Translations under genes and position numbers: made by a program | The notes under the pieces: model-generated | What the model was told of the DNA's origin: nothing | Database searches by the model: none | What the model saw: the letters and a program-made list of their open reading frames with translations, nothing else | Shown here: positions 6,019 to 13,383 of the stretch, one piece after another | Layout of the letters: the number at the start of each line of letters is the position of its first letter | How positions within the stretch are numbered: position 1 is the first letter of the stretch | DNA from: Armatimonadota bacterium | GTDB lineage: Bacteria > Armatimonadota > Fimbriimonadia > Fimbriimonadales > Fimbriimonadaceae | NCBI GenBank assembly: GCA_023428805.1 | Contig: JAEYWW010000351.1 | Location: forward strand, 1-15,142 | DNA length: 15,142 nucleotides | Direction of reading: 5' to 3'

Positions 6019-9000
6019 TCAAATCTTCCGAATCTTGATGTTCCGGAAGCTCACCCTTTGCCCGTGATCCTGGAGGAGGATGCGGCCGACGGGAATGCGG
6101 CCGTATTCCTTCAGATCAGCGAACTTGCTCTTGGCGACGAGGTCGAGCCAGGATTGGCTGCCGATCTCGTACTCGACAACCTTGAAGCCGTTCAGCCAAT
6201 GCTCGATCTTGTTGCCCTTGGCGCGGATCAACGTCCGGTTCCACTCGCCAGCAGGGTTGCAGACGTCGGGAGTCGGGGCGATCAGGGCGTAGTTGGAGGC
6301 GGCCCAAGTCAGCGTCGTCTTGTTGTCCGAGGCCTCCTTGTTGTCCAGAATTTGGTACTCCGGCCCGGTGAACCAGGCGGGCTGCCCCGGCGCTTCCTTC
6401 ACGCGGTACATGATGCCGCTGTTGCCTTTGCGGCTGATCTTCCAGTCAATGGCGAACTCAAAATCGCCGTACTCTTCCTTGGTCGTGATGTCTCCCCCCG
6501 CCTTCAGGGTCGGGTCGAGCACCAGCGCGCCATCTTCGATGATCCAGCCCGAGTTGAGCTTGGTTCCACCATAGTTTCGGAAGTTGGCCGAAGCGTCGCG
6601 ACCATCAAACAAGAGAGTCCAGCCCGCACTCTTTTCGGCTTCCGACAAAGCATTCAGCGGCGCTTCCTGCCGAGCGGGACCCGGGGTCACCGACTTGCCG
6701 ACCGGAATTTTGTTGAGCGTGTACCAAGCCTCGGTTGACCACAGAGTGTCCCCATCCTGGGAGCGTGTATCGGTCGCGCACTTGATGTAGACCACATGGT
6801 CATCCTTCAAGTCTTCGATCTCAAGAAACGCCCGCTTGCGATCCTTGCTGAGGGTGACGGACTTGACGGCCAGCTTGCGCGGATCGACCTTCGGCCCGCC
6901 GTACTCTTCCGTCGGCACATAGCGCCAGTCACGAACTTCGTAGTCGCTCGTCAGCTCGCCGTTTCCGGGTGCGAGCGGCTCGGTGAACTCAATCTCGAAG
7001 CCGTTCGTCTTGGCGCGCACCGCGAGCATCTCGAAGGTGGATTTGCCGTTGAACTTGATCTTCTGGAGGCCGTAGCGCTCCTTGCCTTCCTGGCCCCAGT
7101 TGCCGGTCGAACCGATTCCGCCGACATATAGGGCTCCATCCGGCCCCCAGCAGAGGCGGTTGATTCCGGCTTCCATGCCTTGGGTGAAACGGAACACAAC
7201 GCCTTGGAACATGCCGTCGATCTGCTCGACGAACACGCGCTTGACGCCGCCATGCGTGACGTCGCCGTGAATCATCTGGCCTTTGTAGGGGCCATCATTG
7301 AGCGGCGCAGGCTGGCTCGGTGAGTTGCCGATTTCGCCTTGGGGAAGCCAGACCACCGGAGGATCAACTTTCCATTTCGGAGAGTTGACAGGATCGACTG
7401 ACTGGTTCGCATAGAACGCGCCTTCGCGGTAGAGCAGAACCTTCGACGACGGAAGCCAGTCGCCCTGGTTGTCGGTCAGGTAGATGCGGTTGAACGCGCC
7501 AAATCCGATGCCATTTGGGGTGCGAAGTCCGGCGGCGGCCAAAGTGTAGTCGCCCGTCTTCGCATTGATCTTGACCACATGGCCCCGATCCGGGTTCTGC
7601 GGCTTGGTGCTGCTGCCGCCCGGGTTGATCGCCGTGGCGAGGTTTCCATAGAAGAAGCCTTTGTCGTAAACCAATCCAAATGCGAACTCGTGGAAGTTCG
7701 GCGTCACGCCCCAGCCATTGGCAACGGCGTAGTATTCGTCGTAGATTCCATCCTTGTCGTTGTCGATCAGCTTGGTCAGCTCCTGCTTCTGGAGCACGTA
7801 AACGTCGCCGTTGACCACCTTGATGCCAAGCGGCTCGGCCAGACCAGCGCCGACCCGAGTCACCCCGACGTTGCGGCCATTCTCGACATTTGTCAACGCA
7901 TAAACACCTCCATCGGGCTCCCAGTTGCAGATGATCATGCGGCCATCCGGCAGGAAGTCGATGCCGCCGACTCGAGGCTGGAAGTTCCGCGGGCGAACGG
8001 TGGTCAAGTCGTAGCTGGGGTGGACGCCATCCAGCGGGCGTCCGTCGCCGGGCCGCTTCAGGGCGTCGGCGTCCATGATCGCCTTCTCGCCGGGAGCGGT
8101 GACGTAGACTTCGCTGAGGTTCGTTGTGAACGCCGACGCCGGGATGACCTCCCAGGTGTTGGAGCCCGGCTTCTGCCATTCGAGCTTCAGCACATTGTCT
8201 GCACCCGACTCAAAATACTCAACGTAGATCGGATGCTCTCCCGCCGTCAGCTTGAACTGACCGACCGCCGGAGTGTCGCCATGAAGACCGTCATTGTCGA
8301 TGATGACTTCGTCCCGGATGTGGAATTTGCTTCCGTCATCGCTTGAGAGCCGGAACTTGTAGTCGCCGGTTTCGGTGACGTTCAGATAGCCCGTGATGTG
8401 GACGAGGAAGTTGTCCTCTGGACCGCCGAAATCTGCCGTGGTTTTGAAGTCGATTTTGTCGATCTTCTTGTTGACATTCGGAGTCTGCCCCTCCACCAGA
8501 AGCGGGAGTCGTGAAATCTGCTTATTGAACCAGTAGAGCCGGAACGAGAGGCCGGGGCCGCGCGGAGTTTTCTCCTGCACCGGAGGCATCGGCTCCATGT
8601 TCGCGTAGAGCTGATCGAACTCGACCGGAGGTTTGCCGACCGACTGGAAGACCGCACGATAGGAGCCATTGGCTGGCTGCTCCGAGCCGTCCAGTGTGAT
8701 GTTGAAGCCAGCTTTGTCTCCCGTCACCTTGACGGCAAATGCCTTTTCATAAGCCGTCTTCTCTTCGCCTTCCAGGAGTATCTTTCCGCCATCCGCCGCT
8801 TTGGAGAAGGGAGAAGGCAGAACTCGCCAGCCTTTCGGAAGATCCTTGTATTCAAAAGTGCGGCGCAGCGCGACCCGGCCGTTGCCCGGACGCTCGAATT
8901 CAGGTGTTTCATACACCCAAACCGGCTTGCCTCCCTTGACGGGGAATTCGTACTGAAGCCGCACCTGCGAATTGATGAATCGGTAGCCACGGAATCGCGG

Positions 9001-9327
9001 CTGGGCTTTGTGAAAGTTCTTGCCGTCGTAGAATGTCCAGGCTGGCTCGTCGAGAATGCCAAATCGATAGGCTTCGCCCAAGCTCGTCGGCTGCGGACCG
9101 TGGACCGTGGTGTAGACCGCGCCGTCGAACTTGACGCCGCCGTTCCAGATTTTGTAGATGCCGCAGTTGGTGGCGTCGTAGGCGACCCAAAGATCGTCGG
9201 AGAGGCCCATCGTCACCATGCGGGCGTGGCCGTCGAGAACCGAGCGGAACACCCAGATGTCGCGCGGCCGTTCAGGCGCAGGAGCGGGAGCGGCCATCAA
9301 AGAGGCCAATGCAAGGGCTGTGATCAT
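6019..9327 (-). CDS. Secreted PA14 / beta-propeller / 3-keto-disaccharide hydrolase (DUF1080) protein
   Basis: The start is set at the ATG at 9327, which yields 1102 residues opening with a signal peptide (MITALALASLMAAPAPA). The frame is open further upstream but only through the prepilin gene. Residues 20-250 are an unassigned domain (DIWVFRSVLDG, GGVKFDGAVYTTVHGPQP). A PA14 carbohydrate-binding-type domain covers about 250-402 (ETGDYKFRLSSDDGS, HPIYVEYFES). A six-blade-like propeller resembling glucose/sorbosone dehydrogenase-type domains covers about 440-760 (GIDFLPDGRMII, CWGPDGALYVGG). A beta-rich linker follows at 766-871. DUF1080 (3-keto-disaccharide hydrolase, LamG-like fold) covers about 903-1102 (GWTLLFDGRD, GNSGIMYRVKE, NRTLIRAKGNKIEHWLNG). 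No CxxCH heme motif is present, unlike some relatives. It probably acts outside the membrane on glycosides or oxidised disaccharides. It is 5 bases downstream of the prepilin gene, hence co-transcribed. Confidence 0.88.
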   Translation of the reverse strand: MITALALASLMAAPAPAPERPRDIWVFRSVLDGHARMVTMGLSDDLWVAYDATNCGIYKIWNGGVKFDGAVYTTVHGPQPTSLGEAYRFGILDEPAWTFYDGKNFHKAQPRFRGYRFINSQVRLQYEFPVKGGKPVWVYETPEFERPGNGRVALRRTFEYKDLPKGWRVLPSPFSKAADGGKILLEGEEKTAYEKAFAVKVTGDKAGFNITLDGSEQPANGSYRAVFQSVGKPPVEFDQLYANMEPMPPVQEKTPRGPGLSFRLYWFNKQISRLPLLVEGQTPNVNKKIDKIDFKTTADFGGPEDNFLVHITGYLNVTETGDYKFRLSSDDGSKFHIRDEVIIDNDGLHGDTPAVGQFKLTAGEHPIYVEYFESGADNVLKLEWQKPGSNTWEVIPASAFTTNLSEVYVTAPGEKAIMDADALKRPGDGRPLDGVHPSYDLTTVRPRNFQPRVGGIDFLPDGRMIICNWEPDGGVYALTNVENGRNVGVTRVGAGLAEPLGIKVVNGDVYVLQKQELTKLIDNDKDGIYDEYYAVANGWGVTPNFHEFAFGLVYDKGFFYGNLATAINPGGSSTKPQNPDRGHVVKINAKTGDYTLAAAGLRTPNGIGFGAFNRIYLTDNQGDWLPSSKVLLYREGAFYANQSVDPVNSPKWKVDPPVVWLPQGEIGNSPSQPAPLNDGPYKGQMIHGDVTHGGVKRVFVEQIDGMFQGVVFRFTQGMEAGINRLCWGPDGALYVGGIGSTGNWGQEGKERYGLQKIKFNGKSTFEMLAVRAKTNGFEIEFTEPLAPGNGELTSDYEVRDWRYVPTEEYGGPKVDPRKLAVKSVTLSKDRKRAFLEIEDLKDDHVVYIKCATDTRSQDGDTLWSTEAWYTLNKIPVGKSVTPGPARQEAPLNALSEAEKSAGWTLLFDGRDASANFRNYGGTKLNSGWIIEDGALVLDPTLKAGGDITTKEEYGDFEFAIDWKISRKGNSGIMYRVKEAPGQPAWFTGPEYQILDNKEASDNKTTLTWAASNYALIAPTPDVCNPAGEWNRTLIRAKGNKIEHWLNGFKVVEYEIGSQSWLDLVAKSKFADLKEYGRIPVGRILLQDHGQRVSFRNIKIRKI

Positions 9328-9332
9328 ATTGC

Positions 9333-10004
9333 TTACTGTGCGATGAGGTCGTACCAGCGATCCACTGGATTCTGGTTCTGATAAATGTCTCCCGCGCCCT
9401 TGCGGGAAGCATGAGTGTCGTACCAAAGCACGACAAATCGGCTGTTGTGGACAAGGTTCGGCACACCCCAGCAGTCGGCGGCGGCTTGGCTGGGCGGGAG
9501 CAGGTACTTCCCTTCATCTCCGCACCACGAGGCTTCCACGCTCGACTTCGAGTCGCTGAAGAGGATGGTTTCGCTCGGAACTTCCATGCCCGTCTCCGAC
9601 ACTGGATTCTGGGCGTCCACGTTGCTGAAGTCAGTCATAAGTCCGGTCAGGTAGTACGCGTTGTAGCCGTAATGGCTGGTTCTCGCTCCGCCCGAATCTG
9701 TTTTGGCAAGCCCGCTGGATGGACAGAGCCAGATGTCCTTATTCTTGACATAAGGGTCCAGCATGTCGTGCCAGATCGCAAGCCCGGCGCCGTCGAGATA
9801 GGCGGCGAGGATGGACCGATCATCATAGTCGGCCTGGTACATCTTGTGCGCCAGACCCAGATTTTTGAGGTTGCTGGTGCAGGTCGTGGCCTTGGCGGCT
9901 TCTTTGGCGCGGGCAAAGACGGGAAAAAGGATTGCGGCCAAGATCGCAATAATCGCAATCACGACCAGCAGCTCGATCAGGGTGAACCCCGTGCGAAGCT
10001 TCAT
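9333..10004 (-). CDS. Type IV prepilin-like protein, H-X9-DG family variant
   Basis: The 223-residue protein begins MKLRTG followed by [19 protein letters not shown], a type III prepilin signal. The expected peptidase cleavage is after G6, and the conserved Glu is at mature position 5 (E11). The following [13 protein letters not shown] and CTSNLKNLG segment is characteristic of the prepilin families expanded in Armatimonadota and Planctomycetes. The C-terminal signature usually written H-X9-DG appears here as [14 protein letters not shown], that is H-X9-D-T-H. Cysteines in CTSN, LCPSS, WCGDE and DCWG could form two disulfides. It is the first gene of a minus-strand pair with the DUF1080 protein and starts within the divergent control region. 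Such proteins are probably surface pseudopilins, and a role in substrate handling is inferred only from this context. No pilus assembly genes are in the window. Confidence 0.9.
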   Translation of the reverse strand: MKLRTGFTLIELLVVIAIIAILAAILFPVFARAKEAAKATTCTSNLKNLGLAHKMYQADYDDRSILAAYLDGAGLAIWHDMLDPYVKNKDIWLCPSSGLAKTDSGGARTSHYGYNAYYLTGLMTDFSNVDAQNPVSETGMEVPSETILFSDSKSSVEASWCGDEGKYLLPPSQAAADCWGVPNLVHNSRFVVLWYDTHASRKGAGDIYQNQNPVDRWYDLIAQ

Positions 10005-10029
10005 GGGATGCCCCCAAGCATACCTACCC

Positions 10030-10048
10030 AGGTCCCAAATTGGGACCT
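10030..10048. promoter_or_regulatory. Perfect 19-base palindrome, probable operator
   Basis: AGGTCCCAA (10030-10038) and TTGGGACCT (10040-10048) are perfect inverted arms of 9 bases around a single central A. The palindrome lies in the 109 bases between the divergent prepilin and sugar-binding-protein genes, 26 bases upstream of the prepilin ATG. It would overlap the -35 position if TATGCT (10022-10017, minus) is the prepilin -10. The symmetry suggests a dimeric regulator; no regulator gene is in the window. Confidence 0.6.
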
Positions 10049-10074
10049 ATGTTTTGACCTGAAGTTAACTCTGG

Positions 10075-10104
10075 TTGACGCGCACCCCCCTCTTGGTGTA
10101 GCAT
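10075..10104 (+). promoter_or_regulatory. Probable promoter of the sugar ABC operon
   Basis: TTGACG (10075-10080) is followed by an 18-base spacer and TAGCAT (10099-10104). The -35 matches consensus at five of six positions and the -10 at four. The -10 ends 9 bases before the ATG at 10114, so the mRNA would be leaderless or nearly so, and no Shine-Dalgarno sequence is visible. Confidence 0.45.
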
Positions 10105-10113
10105 CGCCGAACC

Positions 10114-11421
10114 ATGAAGGCGGGCAAATGGGCTTGGCTTTCTGGCGCGATGCTCGCCATCGCGCTGGCAGGTTGCAACGGGTCGGGGTCGACCTCATCT
10201 TCGACGACGGGAACGGGCGCTCCGACGGAGGGCGGCAAGAAAAAGCTGGTCATTGCCTGGGCGCAATGGGATCCGGCGGTTCAGCTGCAAAAGCTCACCG
10301 AGGACTACACCAAGGAGACGGGCACCGAAGTTGAAGTGCTCCAAATCCCCTGGGCGCAGTTCGAGGACAAGGTCAAGCTCGCCTGGACCAACCGCAGCGC
10401 CGAATACGACATGATCGTCGGCGACAGCCAATGGCTCGGCACCGCCGCCACCAACGGCCATTACGTTGACCTCACCGATTGGGCGAAGGAGAACGTCACC
10501 CTCGACGACATCAACCCCGCCTCGCTAAAGAGCTACGGCGAGTACGACGGCAAGCTCTGGGGGCTTCCCTGCATGAGCGACGCGCTTGGCTTCGCCTACC
10601 GCAAGGACCTCTTCGAGAACGAAGCCAACAAGACCGCCTTCAAAGCCAAGTACGGCCGTGACCTCAAAACTCCGGAAACCTGGGCGGAATTCCGCGATGT
10701 CGCCGAATTCTTCACCAAGCCAGCCGACAAGCAGTACGGCGCGGCCCTCTTCTATTCCAAGATGTATGACGGAGCCGCGATGGGCTTCCAGCCGCTGCTC
10801 TGGGGATGGGGCGGAGACTGGAACAAGCTCGATTCTCCCGAAGCTCTTCAGGCCCTCGACTTCTATGTGAACCTCAAGAAGTTCACGCCTCCAGGAAGCG
10901 ACAACTTCTACTTCGACGAATCCCTGCGCAGCTTCCAGACTGGTCAGACAGTGATGGCGCAGTGCTGGTTCGCCTTCTTCCCCGGCTTGACCGACAAGAC
11001 CAAGAACCCTCATGCCGACAACACGGGCTACTTCGTGATCCCCGCCGGCCCGAAGGGACGCTTCGTCTCGCTGGGCGGTCAGGGCATCTCGATCTCCAGC
11101 TATTCGACTCAGCAGGATGAGGCCAAGAAGTTCATCGCCTGGCTCGAAAAGGAGCAGACGCAGACCAAGTGGGTTGAGCTTGGCGGATTGACCAGCAACA
11201 TCAAGGTTGCCGAGTCCGAGACCTTCCTCAAGGCCACTCCGTACAACGAGACCTTCAGCAAGTCGGCCCCCTTCCTCAAGGACTTCGACAACAGCCCGAA
11301 CTACTCGAAGATGATGAATGTCGCCCAGACCGAGATCAACAGCGCGGTCGCCGGCAATTCCAAGCCCGCTGACGCCCTCAAGACTGCCGCCCAACAGATG
11401 AAGGACGCGCAGGCGCACTGA
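10114..11421 (+). CDS. Sugar ABC transporter substrate-binding lipoprotein
   Basis: The 435-residue protein is an extracellular solute-binding protein of family 1 (MalE/UgpB type). It has a lipoprotein signal with lipobox LAGC ending at C21, then a Ser/Thr/Gly-rich tether to about residue 40. The mature part opens with KKLVIAWAQWDPAVQLQKL and continues with EVEVLQIPWAQFEDK, AEYDMIVGDSQWLG, GKLWGLPCMSDALGFAYRKDLF and TPETWAEF, a typical order for this fold. Aromatic-rich stretches such as LLWGWGGDW fit a sugar-binding cleft. The protein would be anchored outside the membrane and deliver a mono- or oligosaccharide to the permease encoded 2 bases downstream. The ligand cannot be read from sequence. 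The divergent DUF1080 hydrolase makes a disaccharide or its oxidised product a reasonable guess. The match to the family is strong. Confidence 0.93.
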   Translation: MKAGKWAWLSGAMLAIALAGCNGSGSTSSSTTGTGAPTEGGKKKLVIAWAQWDPAVQLQKLTEDYTKETGTEVEVLQIPWAQFEDKVKLAWTNRSAEYDMIVGDSQWLGTAATNGHYVDLTDWAKENVTLDDINPASLKSYGEYDGKLWGLPCMSDALGFAYRKDLFENEANKTAFKAKYGRDLKTPETWAEFRDVAEFFTKPADKQYGAALFYSKMYDGAAMGFQPLLWGWGGDWNKLDSPEALQALDFYVNLKKFTPPGSDNFYFDESLRSFQTGQTVMAQCWFAFFPGLTDKTKNPHADNTGYFVIPAGPKGRFVSLGGQGISISSYSTQQDEAKKFIAWLEKEQTQTKWVELGGLTSNIKVAESETFLKATPYNETFSKSAPFLKDFDNSPNYSKMMNVAQTEINSAVAGNSKPADALKTAAQQMKDAQAH

Positions 11422-11423
11422 CA

Positions 11424-13331
11424 ATGAATCGGGGCCAGGCAACGACACCTGGCCCCACTCGTTTGCCCCGGCAAAGGCGCTGGTGGGAGACGGAGCGGGG
11501 CTTCGGATTTCTCTGCATCTCTCCAGCGATCCTGGTGCTGGTGGCGGTCAATATTTTTCCGCTCCTCTGGCTGATCTATCTCAGCTTCACCAAATATTCC
11601 GCTCAAGGCAACAAGCCCCCGGCCTTCAATGGCGGCGCAAACTACGCGAAGATCGCGACATGGAGCACCGCCCACGAAGGACTCTGGGTGTCGCTCAAAT
11701 TCGTGGGCATGGGCGTGCTGCTCCAGCTTGCCCTCGGACTTGGCATCGCCGTCATCGTCAACCATCTCCGCCGCAGCCGCGAAGCCATCGTCACCGCCAT
11801 CGTCATGCCGATGATGGTCTCAACGGCGGTCGCAGGGCTGTTTTGGAAGTTTCTCCTTGATCCCTCGCTCGGACCAGTCAACGCGCTTCTGTCCGCATTG
11901 AGAATCACGCCGGCGGAGCAGCCGATTCTCTGGTTTGGCCCAGATTTCGCCCAATGGTCGGTCATCATCGTCGATTCGTGGATGTGGGTTCCCTTTGTCG
12001 CATTGATCGCCAGCGCGGCGTTGTCATCCGTGCCCAAGGAGTTGAGCGAAGCCGCAGCGGTGGACAGAGTCGATTCTTGGACATTCTTCTGGCGCATCTG
12101 CCTGCCCATCATTTCTCCTGTCCTGCTGGTGGCGGGGCTGCTCAGGTGCCTGGACCTGCTCAGGCTGTTTGACGTGCCCTGGATTCTTACGGCGGGCGGT
12201 CCAGGAATCCGCACCCAGGGCATTCCCATCCTGATTTACAAGGACGCCTTCTCCAATTCAGACACCGGCCAGGCGAGCGCGATCGCCGTGCTCTATCTGA
12301 TCATCATCACTTTCCTCGCTAAATGGGCCGTTGGGAGGATGATGGGCGATGCCAAAAAGTCCAGATTTGACTGGGGCAGCCCATGGTTCCAGGTCACAGC
12401 CGGGCTTGCGGCCACCGCTCTCGTCTGGTTTTTAATGGGGACGCCCATGGTGCTGGCTGGCATCGCCATCCTGGTCCTCGCGCGCATTCTGTGCGCTTTG
12501 CCGACAGCGGCAAAACGGCCTTTGGCCGCAGTCGCTTCGGTCGGAATTTTGGCGGCAATGCTCGCGCCTCTGGCGTTCATCGCTGTGACCTCATTCAAGG
12601 ATCGAAGCGAAGCCTTCAACTTCGGCGCATTCAAGGCAACCTGGGTCAATTACGACTCCCTGCTGAGGGGGACCGGATCGCTGGGCTCCAAGCCGTTCAT
12701 TGAACAATTGGGCGCATCGCTCTGGATCGGCGTGGTCTCGACCATTCTCGCGGTGGGCATGGGAACCCTCGCCGCCTACGCGTTCTCCCGATACAAGTTC
12801 AAGGGCCACGGCGACCTCCTCTTCTTCATCCTCAGCACCAAGATGCTGCCCGCCGTCGCCGTCGCCGTCCCCATCGTCATCATGTTCCGCGAAATCAGGA
12901 TCTCCGGCACGCCGATGAGCCTGGTGATTCTCTACACCGCGATGAACATGGCGCTGGCGACTTGGATCATGAAGGCGTTCCTCGACAAGGTTCCCCGCGA
13001 GTATGAGGAGGCCGCATTTCTCGAGCGATGCACTCCCGCCCAGGCGTTCTGCCATGCGATCCTGCCGCTCATCAAGCCCGCGATCCTGACAACGGCGCTC
13101 TTCTGCTTCCTCGCCTGCTGGAATGAGTACGCATTCGCCCTCTACATGTCTTCCGGCCAAAATCTCACCGCTCCGCCCTCGATCATCTCTGTTCTCGGGA
13201 CGGGCGGCGCAGACTGGGGATACATCGCCGCCGGATGCATGACCCTCACCATCCCCGCCCTGATCCTCACAATCATGGCGCGCAAAACCCTGGTGCTCGG
13301 TGTCAGCTTCGGGGTAGTGGACAGCAAGTAA
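11424..13331 (+). CDS. Fused MalF-MalG-type sugar ABC permease
   Basis: A single 635-residue frame joins two permeases that are normally separate. Residues 20-315 resemble MalF/UgpA: the first helix is at about 27-52 (FLCISPAILVLVAV...), and the cytoplasmic EAA loop starts at E209 and ends in CLP at 226-228, followed by MalF-type segments FDVPWILTAGGP and LYLIIITFLAKW. Residues 366-635 resemble MalG/UgpB-partner permeases: MLAPLAFIAVTSFK, LAAYAFSRYKFKG and LPAVAVAVPIV, then the second EAA loop from E529 to LP at 547-548, then ACWNEYAFALYMSS. About 37 hydrophobic residues at 323-359 form an extra hairpin, an even number of helices that keeps both halves in the usual orientation. In both EAA loops the conserved Gly is Arg (R215, R535). 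The gene is 2 bases after the binding protein; no ATPase gene is nearby, so a shared MsmX/UgpC-like ATPase is inferred. Confidence 0.92.
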   Translation: MNRGQATTPGPTRLPRQRRWWETERGFGFLCISPAILVLVAVNIFPLLWLIYLSFTKYSAQGNKPPAFNGGANYAKIATWSTAHEGLWVSLKFVGMGVLLQLALGLGIAVIVNHLRRSREAIVTAIVMPMMVSTAVAGLFWKFLLDPSLGPVNALLSALRITPAEQPILWFGPDFAQWSVIIVDSWMWVPFVALIASAALSSVPKELSEAAAVDRVDSWTFFWRICLPIISPVLLVAGLLRCLDLLRLFDVPWILTAGGPGIRTQGIPILIYKDAFSNSDTGQASAIAVLYLIIITFLAKWAVGRMMGDAKKSRFDWGSPWFQVTAGLAATALVWFLMGTPMVLAGIAILVLARILCALPTAAKRPLAAVASVGILAAMLAPLAFIAVTSFKDRSEAFNFGAFKATWVNYDSLLRGTGSLGSKPFIEQLGASLWIGVVSTILAVGMGTLAAYAFSRYKFKGHGDLLFFILSTKMLPAVAVAVPIVIMFREIRISGTPMSLVILYTAMNMALATWIMKAFLDKVPREYEEAAFLERCTPAQAFCHAILPLIKPAILTTALFCFLACWNEYAFALYMSSGQNLTAPPSIISVLGTGGADWGYIAAGCMTLTIPALILTIMARKTLVLGVSFGVVDSK

Positions 13332-13350
13332 GCGTTCCCTGCATCCCAAA

Positions 13351-13383
13351 CATGGTTCAGCGAGTCATACTCGCTGAACCATG
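13351..13383. promoter_or_regulatory. Perfect hairpin embracing a start codon
   Basis: CATGGTTCAGCGAGT (13351-13365) and ACTCGCTGAACCATG (13369-13383) are perfect 15-base inverted arms with a 3-base CAT loop. The last three bases of the 3' arm are the ATG of the gene at 13381. In RNA this would be a very stable stem that buries the start codon, 20 bases beyond the permease stop. There is no T-run on the plus strand, so it is not a classical terminator for the ABC operon. On the minus strand it is followed by only three T. It could also be a protein-binding operator. Confidence 0.75.

Noticed and set aside
7579..8346. 255-codon plus-strand frame inside the DUF1080 protein gene
   Set aside because: It is antisense to the PA14 and propeller domains, whose motifs are unambiguous on the other strand.
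6019..9327. Cytochrome-type (CxxCH) propeller protein
   Set aside because: No CxxCH motif is present; the few cysteines are isolated.
9328..9426. Upstream extension of the DUF1080 protein frame
   Set aside because: It lies within the prepilin gene and would bury the signal peptide that starts at the ATG at 9327.
9446..9454. DnaA-box-like TGTGGACAA
   Set aside because: It is a one-mismatch match isolated within the prepilin coding sequence, so probably chance.
10525..11448. 307-codon minus-strand frame opposite the sugar-binding protein
   Set aside because: It is a shadow of the real gene; the composition is low-complexity Leu/Gly/Glu and there is no family signal.
13332..13383. Classical intrinsic terminator of the sugar ABC operon
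   Set aside because: The hairpin has no T-run on the plus strand and is followed by A-rich coding sequence.
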